Source: Muribaculaceae bacterium
GTDB taxonomy: Bacteria > Bacteroidota > Bacteroidia > Bacteroidales > Muribaculaceae
DNA: 64,000 nucleotides
Direction of reading: 5' to 3'
Assembly (NCBI GenBank): GCA_022509065.1
Contig: JAFLTY010000008.1
Coordinates: 1 to 64,000, forward strand
Below, piece by piece: positions 17,946 to 26,499 of the stretch. The first letter of the stretch is position 1. Each line of letters opens with the position of its first letter. A model generated the notes under the pieces. That model had not been told where the DNA came from. It ran no database searches and saw only the letters and a list, made by a program, of their open reading frames with translations. The position numbers were made by a program, and so were the translations under genes.

Positions 17946-17992
17946 AACGCACATCGGCCGGAACTTTAGGTGAGTTCCGGCCGATGTGCGTT
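17946..17992. terminator. Bidirectional terminator, 20-bp perfect stem
   Basis: Arms 17946-17965 and 17973-17992 are perfectly complementary over 20 bp (GC-rich core ATCGGCCGGAACT) with a 7-nt loop. It separates the convergent ddl-like and DUF3127 genes. Confidence 0.8.
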
Positions 17993-18005
17993 ATTGATAA
18001 TGCGA

Positions 18006-18398
18006 TCAGAAAGGTAAATCGTCCGTAGGTTCGGAAGGAGCAAGCTCTACGGGAGGTATAGTAGGCGCATTGTAGGGATTCGACGAAGCCGGGTAGGGCT
18101 GTTCCGTCGGTTGTTGAGGAACAGTCTGCGGATCGACTTGTTCTGCGCGCCACGCGCTTATGCTGGTGAACCAACGGCCGTTATATTCGCGGCTACTGAT
18201 ATCGAAGCTGAGTCGTACTGTCTGACCGACTTCCAAAGGGAATTGGTCGGCCTTATCTCCAAAGAAATCAAAGAAGATTTTTTGAGGGTAAGATTCTTGT
18301 GTTTCAAGCACATATTCGCGTTTACGCCAGTTTTTGCCGGCCTTGGACACGCCACTTACTTCTGGAAAAGCATGTGTGATTTTTCCGATTATTTCCAT
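18006..18398 (-). CDS. DUF3127 family protein
   Basis: 130 residues from ATG 18398. It begins MEIIGKITHAFPEVSGVSKAG and continues KREYVLETQE, characteristic of DUF3127, a Bacteroidota family with predicted OB-fold-like, nucleic-acid-binding character. The C-terminal 45 residues are Pro/Gln-rich and end in acidic DDLPF, resembling the acidic tips of single-stranded DNA-binding proteins. The longer upstream frame overlaps a structured RNA region and is rejected. The leader of this gene carries that RNA element, so it may be controlled at the RNA level. Confidence 0.85.
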   Translation of the reverse strand: MEIIGKITHAFPEVSGVSKAGKNWRKREYVLETQESYPQKIFFDFFGDKADQFPLEVGQTVRLSFDISSREYNGRWFTSISAWRAEQVDPQTVPQQPTEQPYPASSNPYNAPTIPPVELAPSEPTDDLPF

Positions 18399-18441
18399 TA
18401 CTGAATTATAATTGATGGTTAATTGTACGATATTAATAAAA

Positions 18442-18615
18442 CCACGCCGGAGGATGCGATGAAACTCCGAAAAGACAGGATTTGAGTGTTCGTCAGCCTT
18501 TGTAATCCTCCGGCCCGAGTGGACTTGCCTAAGCAATGAGGCCCGCCATTGGCTAACTAAACTTGCTCGGACTTTCAATATGATTTGAAGAGTTTCCCAA
18601 TCAACTCCGGCGTGG
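18442..18615 (-). ncRNA. Structured RNA element or leader upstream of DUF3127
   Basis: On the minus strand an outer helix CCACGCCGGAG (18615-18605) with CTCCGGCGTGG (18452-18442) encloses GAAACTC/GAGTTTC (18596-18590 with 18467-18461) and two inner hairpins, CCGAG/CTCGG (18570-18566 with 18519-18515) and AGGATT/AATCCT (18509-18504 with 18482-18477). A mutually exclusive 10-bp helix pairs GCCGGAGGAT (18514-18505) with ATCCTCCGGC (18456-18447), just before a GTGGTTTTATT tail. A canonical promoter lies about 60 nt upstream. It may be a free small RNA (6S-like size) or an attenuator/riboswitch. I recognise no known family. Confidence 0.5.
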
Positions 18616-18676
18616 CTGGTATCAAAGTCAAAAAACTAATAGAGGTCTAAGTTTTCAACCGTTTATTTTTATAACG

Positions 18677-18708
18677 CAAAGATAAGGATTTTTGTTTGAA
18701 ATCCCAAA
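18677..18708 (-). promoter_or_regulatory. Promoter of structured RNA / DUF3127 transcript
   Basis: Minus strand TTTG (18708-18705), 20-nt spacer and TATCTTTG (18684-18677). The predicted start is near 18670, ahead of the folded region 18442-18615. Confidence 0.65.
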
Positions 18709-18760
18709 AATTACGATCTGAGGGACACAAAGTATATCTTGGTGCAATCATATTAAAGCT

Positions 18761-18871
18761 TTAATCATCTTCTAATAATTGATATGGAAAATCCACATCT
18801 CGTTCAAATAAAAAGCCAAATTTTTCAAAATGGAAAAATTTGTATTTATATATAGACTGGGAGCCAAGATT
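18761..18871 (-). pseudogene. Gene remnant, possible GNAT acetyltransferase C-terminus
   Basis: An open minus-strand fragment of 36 codons ends in TAA at 18761 and reads like a protein C-terminus (SQSIYKYKFFHFEKFGF then LFERDVDFPYQLLEDD). The SxxxY...FGF pattern is reminiscent of the last strand and helix of GNAT acetyltransferases. In-frame stops lie directly upstream and no start codon is present. The surrounding 18720-19130 region has no gene but contains several AT-rich inverted repeats. This is a weak inference. Confidence 0.3.
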
Positions 18872-19139
18872 CTATCATCAAACAGATTTAGACTAACACA
18901 ATTAAGAGAAAATATAGCATTTAAAAGCTATATTAATTTTCAAGATAATCATGATTATGTTAACTAAGATATTTGGGTCAATTTATCAACTCTCATTGTT
19001 TGCCTTTCTCTTCACTTTTGTCTGAAGGGTTTTTCTTCATGAGATTCTATACCGCCCTAATTAAACTAAATGTGTATTTTTAAAGTAACTGCGTTAATCA
19101 CTTTCGTTTTAATAGCATTTCGTATAATCGTATAATTAA

Positions 19140-19176
19140 AAGTCGGCTACGAACATATTCGATTCGTAGCCGACTT
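19140..19176 (-). terminator. Terminator of TPR gene
   Basis: A perfect 14-bp stem AAGTCGGCTACGAA (19140-19153) with its complement (19163-19176) around a 9-nt loop, followed on the minus strand by a TTTTAATT tail. It lies 24 bp after the stop of the TPR gene. Confidence 0.8.
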
Positions 19177-19199
19177 GTAGTATTTGGTGAGTTATCCTT

Positions 19200-20804
19200 T
19201 TATTGCATCAGATCGTTGTATTCCTGGAGTTTCGCTTTGGCGGCAGCGCCTGCCTCTTCATTGCCTGTACGGTCATAGTAGCTGACAAGCTGATTGTAAA
19301 GTATGCGATATACATTTAAGGAATTAGATGGATTCTGAGGATTGGCGTTTTCGGGGTTTGCATCCAGCACTTCCATAAGTTTCAATATAGCAGCTTCTGA
19401 ATCTTCATCGACAACCCCGTTGTTACGGTTCAGAAGAATTTGCACCTTGCGAAGCAAAAGATTGGCGTTTGGCGCGTTAGGATCAAGGATTTTATCAACA
19501 TATTCCAGTCCTATAGCTGCGTATTTGTTACGCAGTGCCTCGTCTTCCTTGGCTTCTACGATAGCTGACAGAGCGAGTCCTGATCCGGTGTTAAAATCTT
19601 GATCGGCAGGATTTTCTAACATGCCCATATATTGAAGATACGACTCAAACGCATCGATATTTCTATTTGCTTTGCTCTGAATATTAACGAGTTGCTGTAG
19701 AATCGATGTTTCTGTGGGGAGATTTGCCCTACCCTGGTTGAGAATTTCTAAGGCTTTTTCGAACTGATCGGCCTTAGCGAGCATCTGGGAGTATGCCACA
19801 TAGTCACCGGCGTTATAACGACCGGCATATTCCTTGTTGGTGAAAAATTTTTCGGCAGTGGCGAGTGCCTCTTCGTCACGACCCAATTCGTTAAGCGAGC
19901 GGTATATGATACGGTCAAGCGTAAGATCGTTTGGCGATTCATTCAATACTTCGTTGGCGGTTTTAATAGCATCGTCATACTGTTTGTTAGCAAAAAGAAG
20001 GACGACATAACGCGCTTTGTCCTCAGGGAAATGGTTTGGATTGGACATGTATTTGCCATACTGACTTGTAGCACGGCCTATCTTACCGTTATCAAAATAT
20101 TTTTCAGCGAGTTCGCGTTGTGCAAGTGCCGAGTTGGGTTGTTTCTGAAGGAGTTCTTCGAGGCGTTGAATAGCGTATTCTGGAACTACATAAAAATAAG
20201 TATTGGCATACTTGACATATGCTGCCGGATTATCGCTGTCGAAGTTGATAGCCTGTTCATATTGAGCAGCCGCATCATTATAGTTGCGGTTCTTGTATAG
20301 GCGGTCTCCTTCAAAGATGTAAATCTCAGGTTCGTGATTTTTGGAGTCTTTACGAGCTTTGGCGATATATTTGTCTATCTCTTTTTCATAACCTGTGGGA
20401 TCGGCGTTATAATATGCCCTTGCTATGTCAACGGTTATCTCACTGTTCTTTTTAGCGAGGTTTTGAGCTTTTTTGAAGTTTTCTTCTGCGGCATTCTTGT
20501 TTTTGTTGAGCAAATCAAGCGCACCCAGGCCTACATAATTGTACCCGCAGTTAGCATCGGCGGCGATACCCGCATTGAAATATTCTTTTGCTTTTGCTTT
20601 GTCACCTTTGTTAAGATATGCCTGACCGAGATAATAATTTGCCAATGCTTTGTCTGTCCCGGCGGCATTCATGTTTTTGTTCAAAACGGTAATAGCATTG
20701 TCATACTGACCTGCCTTGTAATACTCGATACCGTCGGTGTAACCTTCCGCCATAGCTGTCAGTGAGGCTCCCAACATAAGGGCAACTAAATAATGAAATT
20801 TCAT
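19200..20804 (-). CDS. Exported tetratricopeptide-repeat protein
   Basis: 534 residues with a signal peptide (MKFHYLVALMLGASLTAMAEG). At least ten TPR-like units follow, for example EYYKAGQYDNAITVLNKNM and YLNKGDKAKAKEYFNAGI near the N-terminus, covering most of the protein. It is therefore a periplasmic helical scaffold. In many Bacteroidetes a similar gene follows the ExbB/ExbD/TonB and PstS-like genes; here it lies behind the PstS-like lipoprotein but is separated by a strong terminator, so it probably has its own promoter. The exact role is unknown. Confidence 0.82.
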   Translation of the reverse strand: MKFHYLVALMLGASLTAMAEGYTDGIEYYKAGQYDNAITVLNKNMNAAGTDKALANYYLGQAYLNKGDKAKAKEYFNAGIAADANCGYNYVGLGALDLLNKNKNAAEENFKKAQNLAKKNSEITVDIARAYYNADPTGYEKEIDKYIAKARKDSKNHEPEIYIFEGDRLYKNRNYNDAAAQYEQAINFDSDNPAAYVKYANTYFYVVPEYAIQRLEELLQKQPNSALAQRELAEKYFDNGKIGRATSQYGKYMSNPNHFPEDKARYVVLLFANKQYDDAIKTANEVLNESPNDLTLDRIIYRSLNELGRDEEALATAEKFFTNKEYAGRYNAGDYVAYSQMLAKADQFEKALEILNQGRANLPTETSILQQLVNIQSKANRNIDAFESYLQYMGMLENPADQDFNTGSGLALSAIVEAKEDEALRNKYAAIGLEYVDKILDPNAPNANLLLRKVQILLNRNNGVVDEDSEAAILKLMEVLDANPENANPQNPSNSLNVYRILYNQLVSYYDRTGNEEAGAAAKAKLQEYNDLMQ

Positions 20805-21036
20805 ATTTTTTATTAGTTATTTAAATAAATTATTGATTATCAAAATATTTTATATCCACAAATTACACTTCAACAATTTCCTGTCGATTGGTAAATAGGA
20901 ATTCGAATTTCATTGCGTAAAGTTATGAAAAGTTTTTGACATAATAGAAAACGAAATTAAAAAATCCTTTAAAAAATCTCAATTATTGCTCTGAAAATAT
21001 ATTTAGAACTATATTGGGATCTATTAGACAAAATAA

Positions 21037-21076
21037 GTTCGTATGTCAAATTCTTAAGAGGAACTGACATACGAAC
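21037..21076 (-). terminator. Terminator after PstS-like gene
   Basis: Perfect 12-bp stem GTTCGTATGTCA (21037-21048) with its complement (21065-21076), followed on the minus strand by TTATTTTG. The remainder of 20805-21139 is AT-rich and shows no gene. Confidence 0.7.
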
Positions 21077-21139
21077 CAAGATAATATTATTACGTATGAA
21101 CTGAGCTAAGTGATAGTCTTTATCACAACACAACAAGTG

Positions 21140-22126
21140 TTAATTAGCTATTTCGTAAACGTTTAACTTAAGACGCGCCGGCATGATTCCGGACATTGTA
21201 ATGATTTTCTGACCATCTACTCCTGTCAGGAAAGAGTAGAATTTGCCCAGTGTTCCAGACGGAGATGCAGTAGTTATCACATAGACAGGGCGTGTCAGCG
21301 GATAATCGCCGCTATAAATATTTTCGGCCGTCGGAAGAAATCCTTCTAAGGAATCATGCATGATAGCAAGAGTCTTTACACCTGACGTCATGATTTTTTC
21401 ATTTATGGCAACCCCATCCACTGCTTCAGTGCTGTTAACTGAAGCCAACAGACTGTCCTTGTCAGTTTTTCCGAAACCTGACGACAGCCAGCTAACTCCG
21501 ATCACTCCGATATCTCCTTTATATTTTTTTACGCGGTTAAAAACTCCGGAAATGCTGTCGGCTGTGATGACATTGGTTGGGTCGAAAGATTCTCCGTCCA
21601 AAAGCCGTTGACGCATATATGATGTCACGCTCGACGCGGGATCGTCCACTACCACATGTATGGGTATATCTGGGGCTCCGGGTTGAATTTGTGACCATGT
21701 CTTGACATCGCCTTTTAGGATGCGAGCAATCTCTTTCATCGAGAGCTTACTGACCGGATTATCGGGATTGACAATAAGAGCGAGAGCATCTACGGCTATT
21801 TTCATGCTACGCACATTCTGTGTGTTCTTATTTGCCTTTAGGCGCGCAGTCTCGTTTTCCGTCAAATCTCGCCCGACAACCGCGAGACGGGTGTCGCCTG
21901 ACAACAGGCGTTGCATGGCTTCGTCTTGTGTTACATATTGACACCCCAGATATGCTTTAGGATAAACGTTTTCGTACACAATGATTTCCTGCCGCATGAT
22001 GTTTTCAAAACTTTTTATACACACCATGGTGCCAACATTGTTTGTCTGAGGCTTTTTATCGCATGACGTTGCAAGAATGCCTAATAATAACAAAGGAATG
22101 AACGGAAAAATTCTTTTTTTATTCAT
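21140..22126 (-). CDS. PstS-like substrate-binding lipoprotein
   Basis: 328 residues from ATG 22126; the longer frame adds ten residues before a good signal peptide. The signal sequence ends in the lipobox LATSC, giving a lipid-anchored protein. The body matches the PBP-like_2 superfamily of phosphate-binding proteins (VDALALIVNPDNPVSKL, then MKEIARILKGDVKTWSQI). No ABC permease or ATPase genes are adjacent, so it may act in another envelope process rather than a classical Pst importer. It follows a small membrane-protein gene by 94 bp. Confidence 0.82.
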   Translation of the reverse strand: MNKKRIFPFIPLLLLGILATSCDKKPQTNNVGTMVCIKSFENIMRQEIIVYENVYPKAYLGCQYVTQDEAMQRLLSGDTRLAVVGRDLTENETARLKANKNTQNVRSMKIAVDALALIVNPDNPVSKLSMKEIARILKGDVKTWSQIQPGAPDIPIHVVVDDPASSVTSYMRQRLLDGESFDPTNVITADSISGVFNRVKKYKGDIGVIGVSWLSSGFGKTDKDSLLASVNSTEAVDGVAINEKIMTSGVKTLAIMHDSLEGFLPTAENIYSGDYPLTRPVYVITTASPSGTLGKFYSFLTGVDGQKIITMSGIMPARLKLNVYEIAN

Positions 22127-22220
22127 AATGTGAATATCTGATAAGCTCGGGTTCAAAAGTCATAATGACGGAAGAAACTCGAGCTTGCTTGTGTTATGTC
22201 AATAACCTGTCGTAAATGAT

Positions 22221-22499
22221 TTAACTGTCAATGCCTGCGATATAACGATATGCGCGGTATGCTCCGTAGATGATAAGTACGATACCTATGATCCAACGTA
22301 TCCAGGCTATGCTTTCTGTCCATCCGAAGAAGTTGATAAGCAAGAGTACTCCAACTCCCACATATACTATTATCATGATAATGGAGAAAATAGCACGCAT
22401 GGCTTTATTAGGAGTGACGGTGTTTTTTTCCGATTCCGAACCATGGATATTTTCACGGTATTTGCGAAATTCTTCGCTTTCGTAGTCTGAGCGTTTCAT
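22221..22499 (-). CDS. Small two-helix membrane protein
   Basis: 92 residues from ATG 22499. A charged N-terminal third (KRSDYESEEFRKYRENIHG) precedes two predicted transmembrane helices (about 35-57 and 64-84). The family is not recognised. It shares direction with the PstS-like gene and may be the first gene of that transcript. Confidence 0.6.
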   Translation of the reverse strand: MKRSDYESEEFRKYRENIHGSESEKNTVTPNKAMRAIFSIIMIIVYVGVGVLLLINFFGWTESIAWIRWIIGIVLIIYGAYRAYRYIAGIDS

Positions 22500-22544
22500 T
22501 TTTGTAGAATTTAGGGTTAAGCAATGTGATTTTACTAATAAACA

Positions 22545-22585
22545 AATAAATCTTCGTTTTGGTTGATTCAAAGCGAAGATTTATT
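22545..22585. terminator. Bidirectional hairpin terminator
   Basis: AATAAATCTTCG (22545-22556) pairs perfectly with CGAAGATTTATT (22574-22585), extended inward by four weak pairs. It sits downstream of the epimerase gene (minus strand) and upstream of the small membrane-protein gene. Confidence 0.6.
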
Positions 22586-22623
22586 GCATTCTTTGTCAAA
22601 AAAATCAAGAGTGAACAGCGGGT

Positions 22624-23760
22624 TTATGTCAGGGGAACGACACCGATACCGGGACGGTCAGGTATTGTCACTTTACCGTCAACTATCTTTATGCCATCGA
22701 AAATATCATTGGCTATGAGGAGGTTGCCATCCAGATCAGCCCAGTCAACCAACGGAGACAGTTGCGCAGCCGCAGTGACGGCACAGGACGTTTCTGTCAT
22801 ACATCCAAGCATTACTTTCATGCCGAGAGCTCTTGCCAGGGTCGCCATTTTATGTGCTTCATGTAATCCTGTGGATTTCATGAGCTTGATGTTGATACCG
22901 TCGTAAGCCTCGGCGGCACGACGAACATCGGGAAGCCTCTGCAGAAACTCGTCGGCTATGATGGGCAGTGGCGAGCGTTCGCGCACCCACGCTGTTTCCT
23001 CGAACATTTCCTTCGGCATGGGTTGTTCCACGAAAAGACAGTTCTGGTCAGCAAGCCAGTTACACATTTCGAGTGCGTGCTCCTTATCATCCCAGCCCTG
23101 ATTGGCATCAACACAAATAGGAACATCCGAGAACTTACGGAAGGCTTCGACTGTCTCCTTATCGTGCCCTACCCCCATCTTTATTTTGATTACCTTAAAA
23201 GGAGCGGTTTCTTCAATTTTTTTCCGCATTTCTTCCGGGTCTGCATCATAACTTATTGTAAACGATGTGTTGGGAGCGTTATCCGGGTTTAGTCCCCAAA
23301 TTTTATACCAGGGTTGTCCCATTATCTTGCCAAGAAGGTCGTACAATGCTATATCTACGGACGCTTTTGCGGCCCGGTCATTGGGAGTCACGGAATCCAT
23401 ATAAGCGTGAATATCTTCGATGCGGAAGGGGTCGCTAAATTGACTCAAATCAAGACTGCCAAGGAACTTTGTCACACTGTCCACACTTTCTCCAAGATAT
23501 GGAGGCATCGAAGCTTCGCCATAACCAACAAGCCCATCGTATTCAAGCTGAACTTGAACGCCGGGAGTCGATGTGCGTTGATTTTTAGCAAGATTGAACG
23601 CATGTCTGAGTTTAAGTTCATAAGGCTCAAACTTGAGATTGAGTTTGCCTGACTTGGTGGTGGGGCGAGTAGCCATATCAGGAGCCGAGAAGCTCATCGG
23701 AGCGACAGCAATTGCAGCGCCGCCCAGTATAGTGGTTCTTAAAAAATCTCTTCTATCCAT
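22624..23760 (-). CDS. Exported dipeptide epimerase (enolase superfamily)
   Basis: 378 residues. A twin-arginine-type signal (MDRRDFLRTTILGGAA) precedes an enolase-superfamily barrel. The muconate-lactonizing-type active site is visible: KIKMGVG (KxK), metal ligands in CVDANQGW, FVEQPM and IIADE, and the second lysine in INIKLMKSTG. Close relatives are L-Ala-D/L-Glu epimerases that convert a peptidoglycan-derived dipeptide for catabolism. The next two genes upstream encode an NlpC/P60 peptidase and a transglutaminase-like protein, so it probably acts on peptides released from stem peptides outside the cytoplasm. Confidence 0.87.
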   Translation of the reverse strand: MDRRDFLRTTILGGAAIAVAPMSFSAPDMATRPTTKSGKLNLKFEPYELKLRHAFNLAKNQRTSTPGVQVQLEYDGLVGYGEASMPPYLGESVDSVTKFLGSLDLSQFSDPFRIEDIHAYMDSVTPNDRAAKASVDIALYDLLGKIMGQPWYKIWGLNPDNAPNTSFTISYDADPEEMRKKIEETAPFKVIKIKMGVGHDKETVEAFRKFSDVPICVDANQGWDDKEHALEMCNWLADQNCLFVEQPMPKEMFEETAWVRERSPLPIIADEFLQRLPDVRRAAEAYDGINIKLMKSTGLHEAHKMATLARALGMKVMLGCMTETSCAVTAAAQLSPLVDWADLDGNLLIANDIFDGIKIVDGKVTIPDRPGIGVVPLT

Positions 23761-23834
23761 AAAATATTATCTATTGCTAATGTTTAAATAACGTCGTTTA
23801 AGTCAAATTATTGTCAAAGATACAATGGACTTGT

Positions 23835-24995
23835 TTACTTGTCAAAGTACCAAGGATGATTACGTGCGTAAGTGATTCCGGGTGTCCCTTCATTTCCTTT
23901 AATTCGCACCGCATGTAGAAATGGAGTTGTCAGATACAGGTCTGACTGAGGATCGACTGAGTTACGTTTGACACGTCCGGAAGAATGAATATAGTTGCCG
24001 TTTTCATCATAAATGGCAACATGTGTTACTTTACCTGTATCAGCGTTGCCGAAGAAGAGCAGATCGCCAGCTTCACAGTCGCGCCAGTCTTCCGCGGCGA
24101 TACGTGTTCCGGTAAGAGCTTGCTGACTGGCATCTCGCATCAATATTATGCCATTGGCTAAATATGACACTTTCACCAAACCGGAGCAATCGAGCGTTTT
24201 GGTGGAAGTCCCGCCCCATAAGTAAGGGGTGCCCTCCATGGAATATGCGGTGTCAAGAATAACATCTGCGTCAAAATTTTGTGCCGCCCAATCTTCTATT
24301 GGCAAAACATCCGCCGTTGGAATCCAACCCTGTCTGCCGTCAGGAAGTGTCACCAATAAGCGTTTTTTCTTTTTATTATATTTTCCCGTAACGATGCTGC
24401 CATTGACCAACCCGGTAACAACTTGTCTAACACTGGTTGTCTTTTCATCTTCCCAAACATGAGTCTGATATGGAGAGACCACAATTAGACGCTCACCATT
24501 ACGCCATTGAGCCATATCCTCATCAGTCTTGGGGAAGATAGAAGAAGAGGTTACCCATCCAATGTACCCGTCTGGCGTCTGTACCCGATACCAGCTGTCT
24601 GTCTCTTCAAGGACGCGCAGAGGCTGTCCCAGTATGGACTGTGTGGCCATTTCAGCCGCATGAGAAGGGCTGACTCGTATGGAAGCCACGGGGATGCGCG
24701 TCTGTGCCCAAACAGTGTCAGGCAATAAAACTATGTAATCGAGAACATCCAAACCTTCTTTTTTGAACTCATCGATTAAAGCGTTATATGCTGTCTTGTC
24801 ACTTATTTTACCTGTCACAAGAACGTCCTTGCTCGGAATATAGACTGCATCTAATTCATAAACGCTTTGTCGCTTGTCAGGCGCGTACTGGGCTTTTATA
24901 TTGTTTATGATATTTTTCGTTTTGTCGAGGGGCTCAAGTGCGAACGAGCTTATTGCTGTGATAAAGCTAAGAAAAACAATTGCTTTACGTTTCAT
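23835..24995 (-). CDS. NlpC/P60 cysteine peptidase with SH3 domains (YkfC-like)
   Basis: 386 residues with a signal peptide. Two bacterial SH3-like regions (about 110-165 and 170-225; GYIGWVTSS, RQGWIPTADV) precede an NlpC/P60 catalytic domain with nucleophile LDCSGLV (near 266), histidine in VTHVAIY (near 330) and a polar third residue in IHSSGR. YkfC-type enzymes cut the gamma-D-Glu-diamino acid bond of L-Ala-gamma-D-Glu-DAP, releasing the dipeptide that the neighbouring epimerase would use. Its ATG overlaps the stop of the upstream gene (ATGA). Confidence 0.88.
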   Translation of the reverse strand: MKRKAIVFLSFITAISSFALEPLDKTKNIINNIKAQYAPDKRQSVYELDAVYIPSKDVLVTGKISDKTAYNALIDEFKKEGLDVLDYIVLLPDTVWAQTRIPVASIRVSPSHAAEMATQSILGQPLRVLEETDSWYRVQTPDGYIGWVTSSSIFPKTDEDMAQWRNGERLIVVSPYQTHVWEDEKTTSVRQVVTGLVNGSIVTGKYNKKKKRLLVTLPDGRQGWIPTADVLPIEDWAAQNFDADVILDTAYSMEGTPYLWGGTSTKTLDCSGLVKVSYLANGIILMRDASQQALTGTRIAAEDWRDCEAGDLLFFGNADTGKVTHVAIYDENGNYIHSSGRVKRNSVDPQSDLYLTTPFLHAVRIKGNEGTPGITYARNHPWYFDK

Positions 24996-26338
24996 GGTAG
25001 TGTGTTTATAGGTGTTATGTCAATAATTTTAAGACTTTGATCCCATGCGGGATAGAAAAGGTTACCGCGAGTACTTTCGACTTCGCCAAGTTGTGCGTCT
25101 ACCGTTTCGGAGCGAACAAACTTTTTCTCCGGATAAAATTTCCCGGATACTCCATGATTAGTAGCCATACGGTGAGCATCCATACCGGTGGAATAAAACT
25201 TACGGGCTCTCGGATCAGAGGCGTGAATATAACGTCCGAAAGAAACGTCAACAGGCACCCACCCTACTCCCTCAAAATAGACTTCGGCCCAGTCATGCAA
25301 ATTTTTCTCGCCTGGATGTAACATCCAACCGCTTTCCCAACGCGCCGGCACTCCGAGTGAACGCAACAAAGATATATACAACAAGCTGACTTGACCGCAG
25401 TCGCCATGACCTTCACGGATGACATAAGCGGGAATACAAGATATGGTGGAATATTCTCTCGCTCCAGCCCATGGATAGTGTTGTATTATATAATCATAAA
25501 TCAATTCGCTTTGTAAATAAGGGTTAGTCTCATCGCCGACAATTTCATCGGCAAGTTCTTTCATTTCTATGATATGAGGTGCCACGAAAGCTGTGTTTTC
25601 TTTGTAAACGTCACTATTCAAATCATAGGGCTTTATATTTGAAAGGATATATTCAGGGCTGAAGTATTGGCCGTGGTTAACAAATGAAGCCTCATAATCA
25701 AAATGTGTCGTTTGACCCTCGACCACAGGACGCGAGAAGTAAATTGAAGAATGAAGCGAGTTATCTCCTGCAAGGATATAATCGGGCTGTGAGGTAGAAA
25801 TTATCTTTACGTCACTCTGTCTGTCGCTTTCAAAGGGAAATGGCATCCAAACCCTTAAGGTGTCACCCTTAAGAGCGTCATCATAAGGTACATCTATACT
25901 GAAACGATAAGTAACTTTATGCGCTGCGCCTTCAGGTAATTTACCGTCGACAAAGGCCAACACTGAATCCACATACGAAATACGCTTCTCTGATGCTGAT
26001 TCACCTCGGAATTTCCAACCACCGTTCAATTCTGGATTGAGAAGTTTTGCATTCCCCACTGATTTACGGTGAATCCGTTTTACACCGTCAATGGTTTTTG
26101 TCTCTATATAGTGTTTCTTTTCCCAGTCTGCAAGTGTAGCCTCGTCAATCCCGTAAACATCGTAAAACCTATTCACTCCATCCTCCCATGTGATAGAGAA
26201 ATCGCTTAAAATACGCGAATTAATTGCAGCGGATGAATCGTTTTCCAACCATACAGGATTAGCAGCGTGGACATCATTGCCAAAAAAGCCACAAAGACCA
26301 ACAAATGCACCCACTATGGAATATGTAAATTTATTCAT
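24992..26338 (-). CDS. Secreted transglutaminase-like protein
   Basis: 448 residues with a signal peptide. An N-terminal beta-rich region (about 30-270) precedes a transglutaminase-like core with the triad in GHGDCGQVSLLY (Cys), NLHDWAEVYF (His) and WVPVDVSFG (Asp). Bacterial members are usually peptidases or amidases rather than cross-linkers. First gene of the peptidoglycan-peptide operon, downstream of a promoter overlaid by a 12-bp-arm palindrome. Confidence 0.85.
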   Translation of the reverse strand: MNKFTYSIVGAFVGLCGFFGNDVHAANPVWLENDSSAAINSRILSDFSITWEDGVNRFYDVYGIDEATLADWEKKHYIETKTIDGVKRIHRKSVGNAKLLNPELNGGWKFRGESASEKRISYVDSVLAFVDGKLPEGAAHKVTYRFSIDVPYDDALKGDTLRVWMPFPFESDRQSDVKIISTSQPDYILAGDNSLHSSIYFSRPVVEGQTTHFDYEASFVNHGQYFSPEYILSNIKPYDLNSDVYKENTAFVAPHIIEMKELADEIVGDETNPYLQSELIYDYIIQHYPWAGAREYSTISCIPAYVIREGHGDCGQVSLLYISLLRSLGVPARWESGWMLHPGEKNLHDWAEVYFEGVGWVPVDVSFGRYIHASDPRARKFYSTGMDAHRMATNHGVSGKFYPEKKFVRSETVDAQLGEVESTRGNLFYPAWDQSLKIIDITPINTLP

Positions 26339-26368
26339 GGTTATTAAATTGATTTAAAGGTAAAAAAC

Positions 26369-26409
26369 GACAATGCAAAAACAATTTGCTTTTGCATTGT
26401 CCAAATTTA
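26369..26409 (-). promoter_or_regulatory. Palindromic operator over the peptidoglycan-peptide operon promoter
   Basis: GACAATGCAAAA (26369-26380), 9-nt spacer and TTTTGCATTGTC (26390-26401) are perfect 12-bp inverted repeats. A minus-strand -7 box TAAATTTG occupies 26409-26402, so transcription would start inside the palindrome. It may be a repressor operator or a 5' leader hairpin. No clear -33 element was found. Confidence 0.55.
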
Positions 26410-26499
26410 CAATTTTTTTTCAGAATAAAATGCTTTTACACACTTTTTAACAAAGGTGACGCACTACTTTACCTGCAAACATGAATGCAGTTACAGCGG

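Noticed and set aside
18442-18615. RNase P RNA, tmRNA, SRP RNA or cobalamin/TPP riboswitch
   Set aside because: The diagnostic conserved boxes of those families are not found in the segment.
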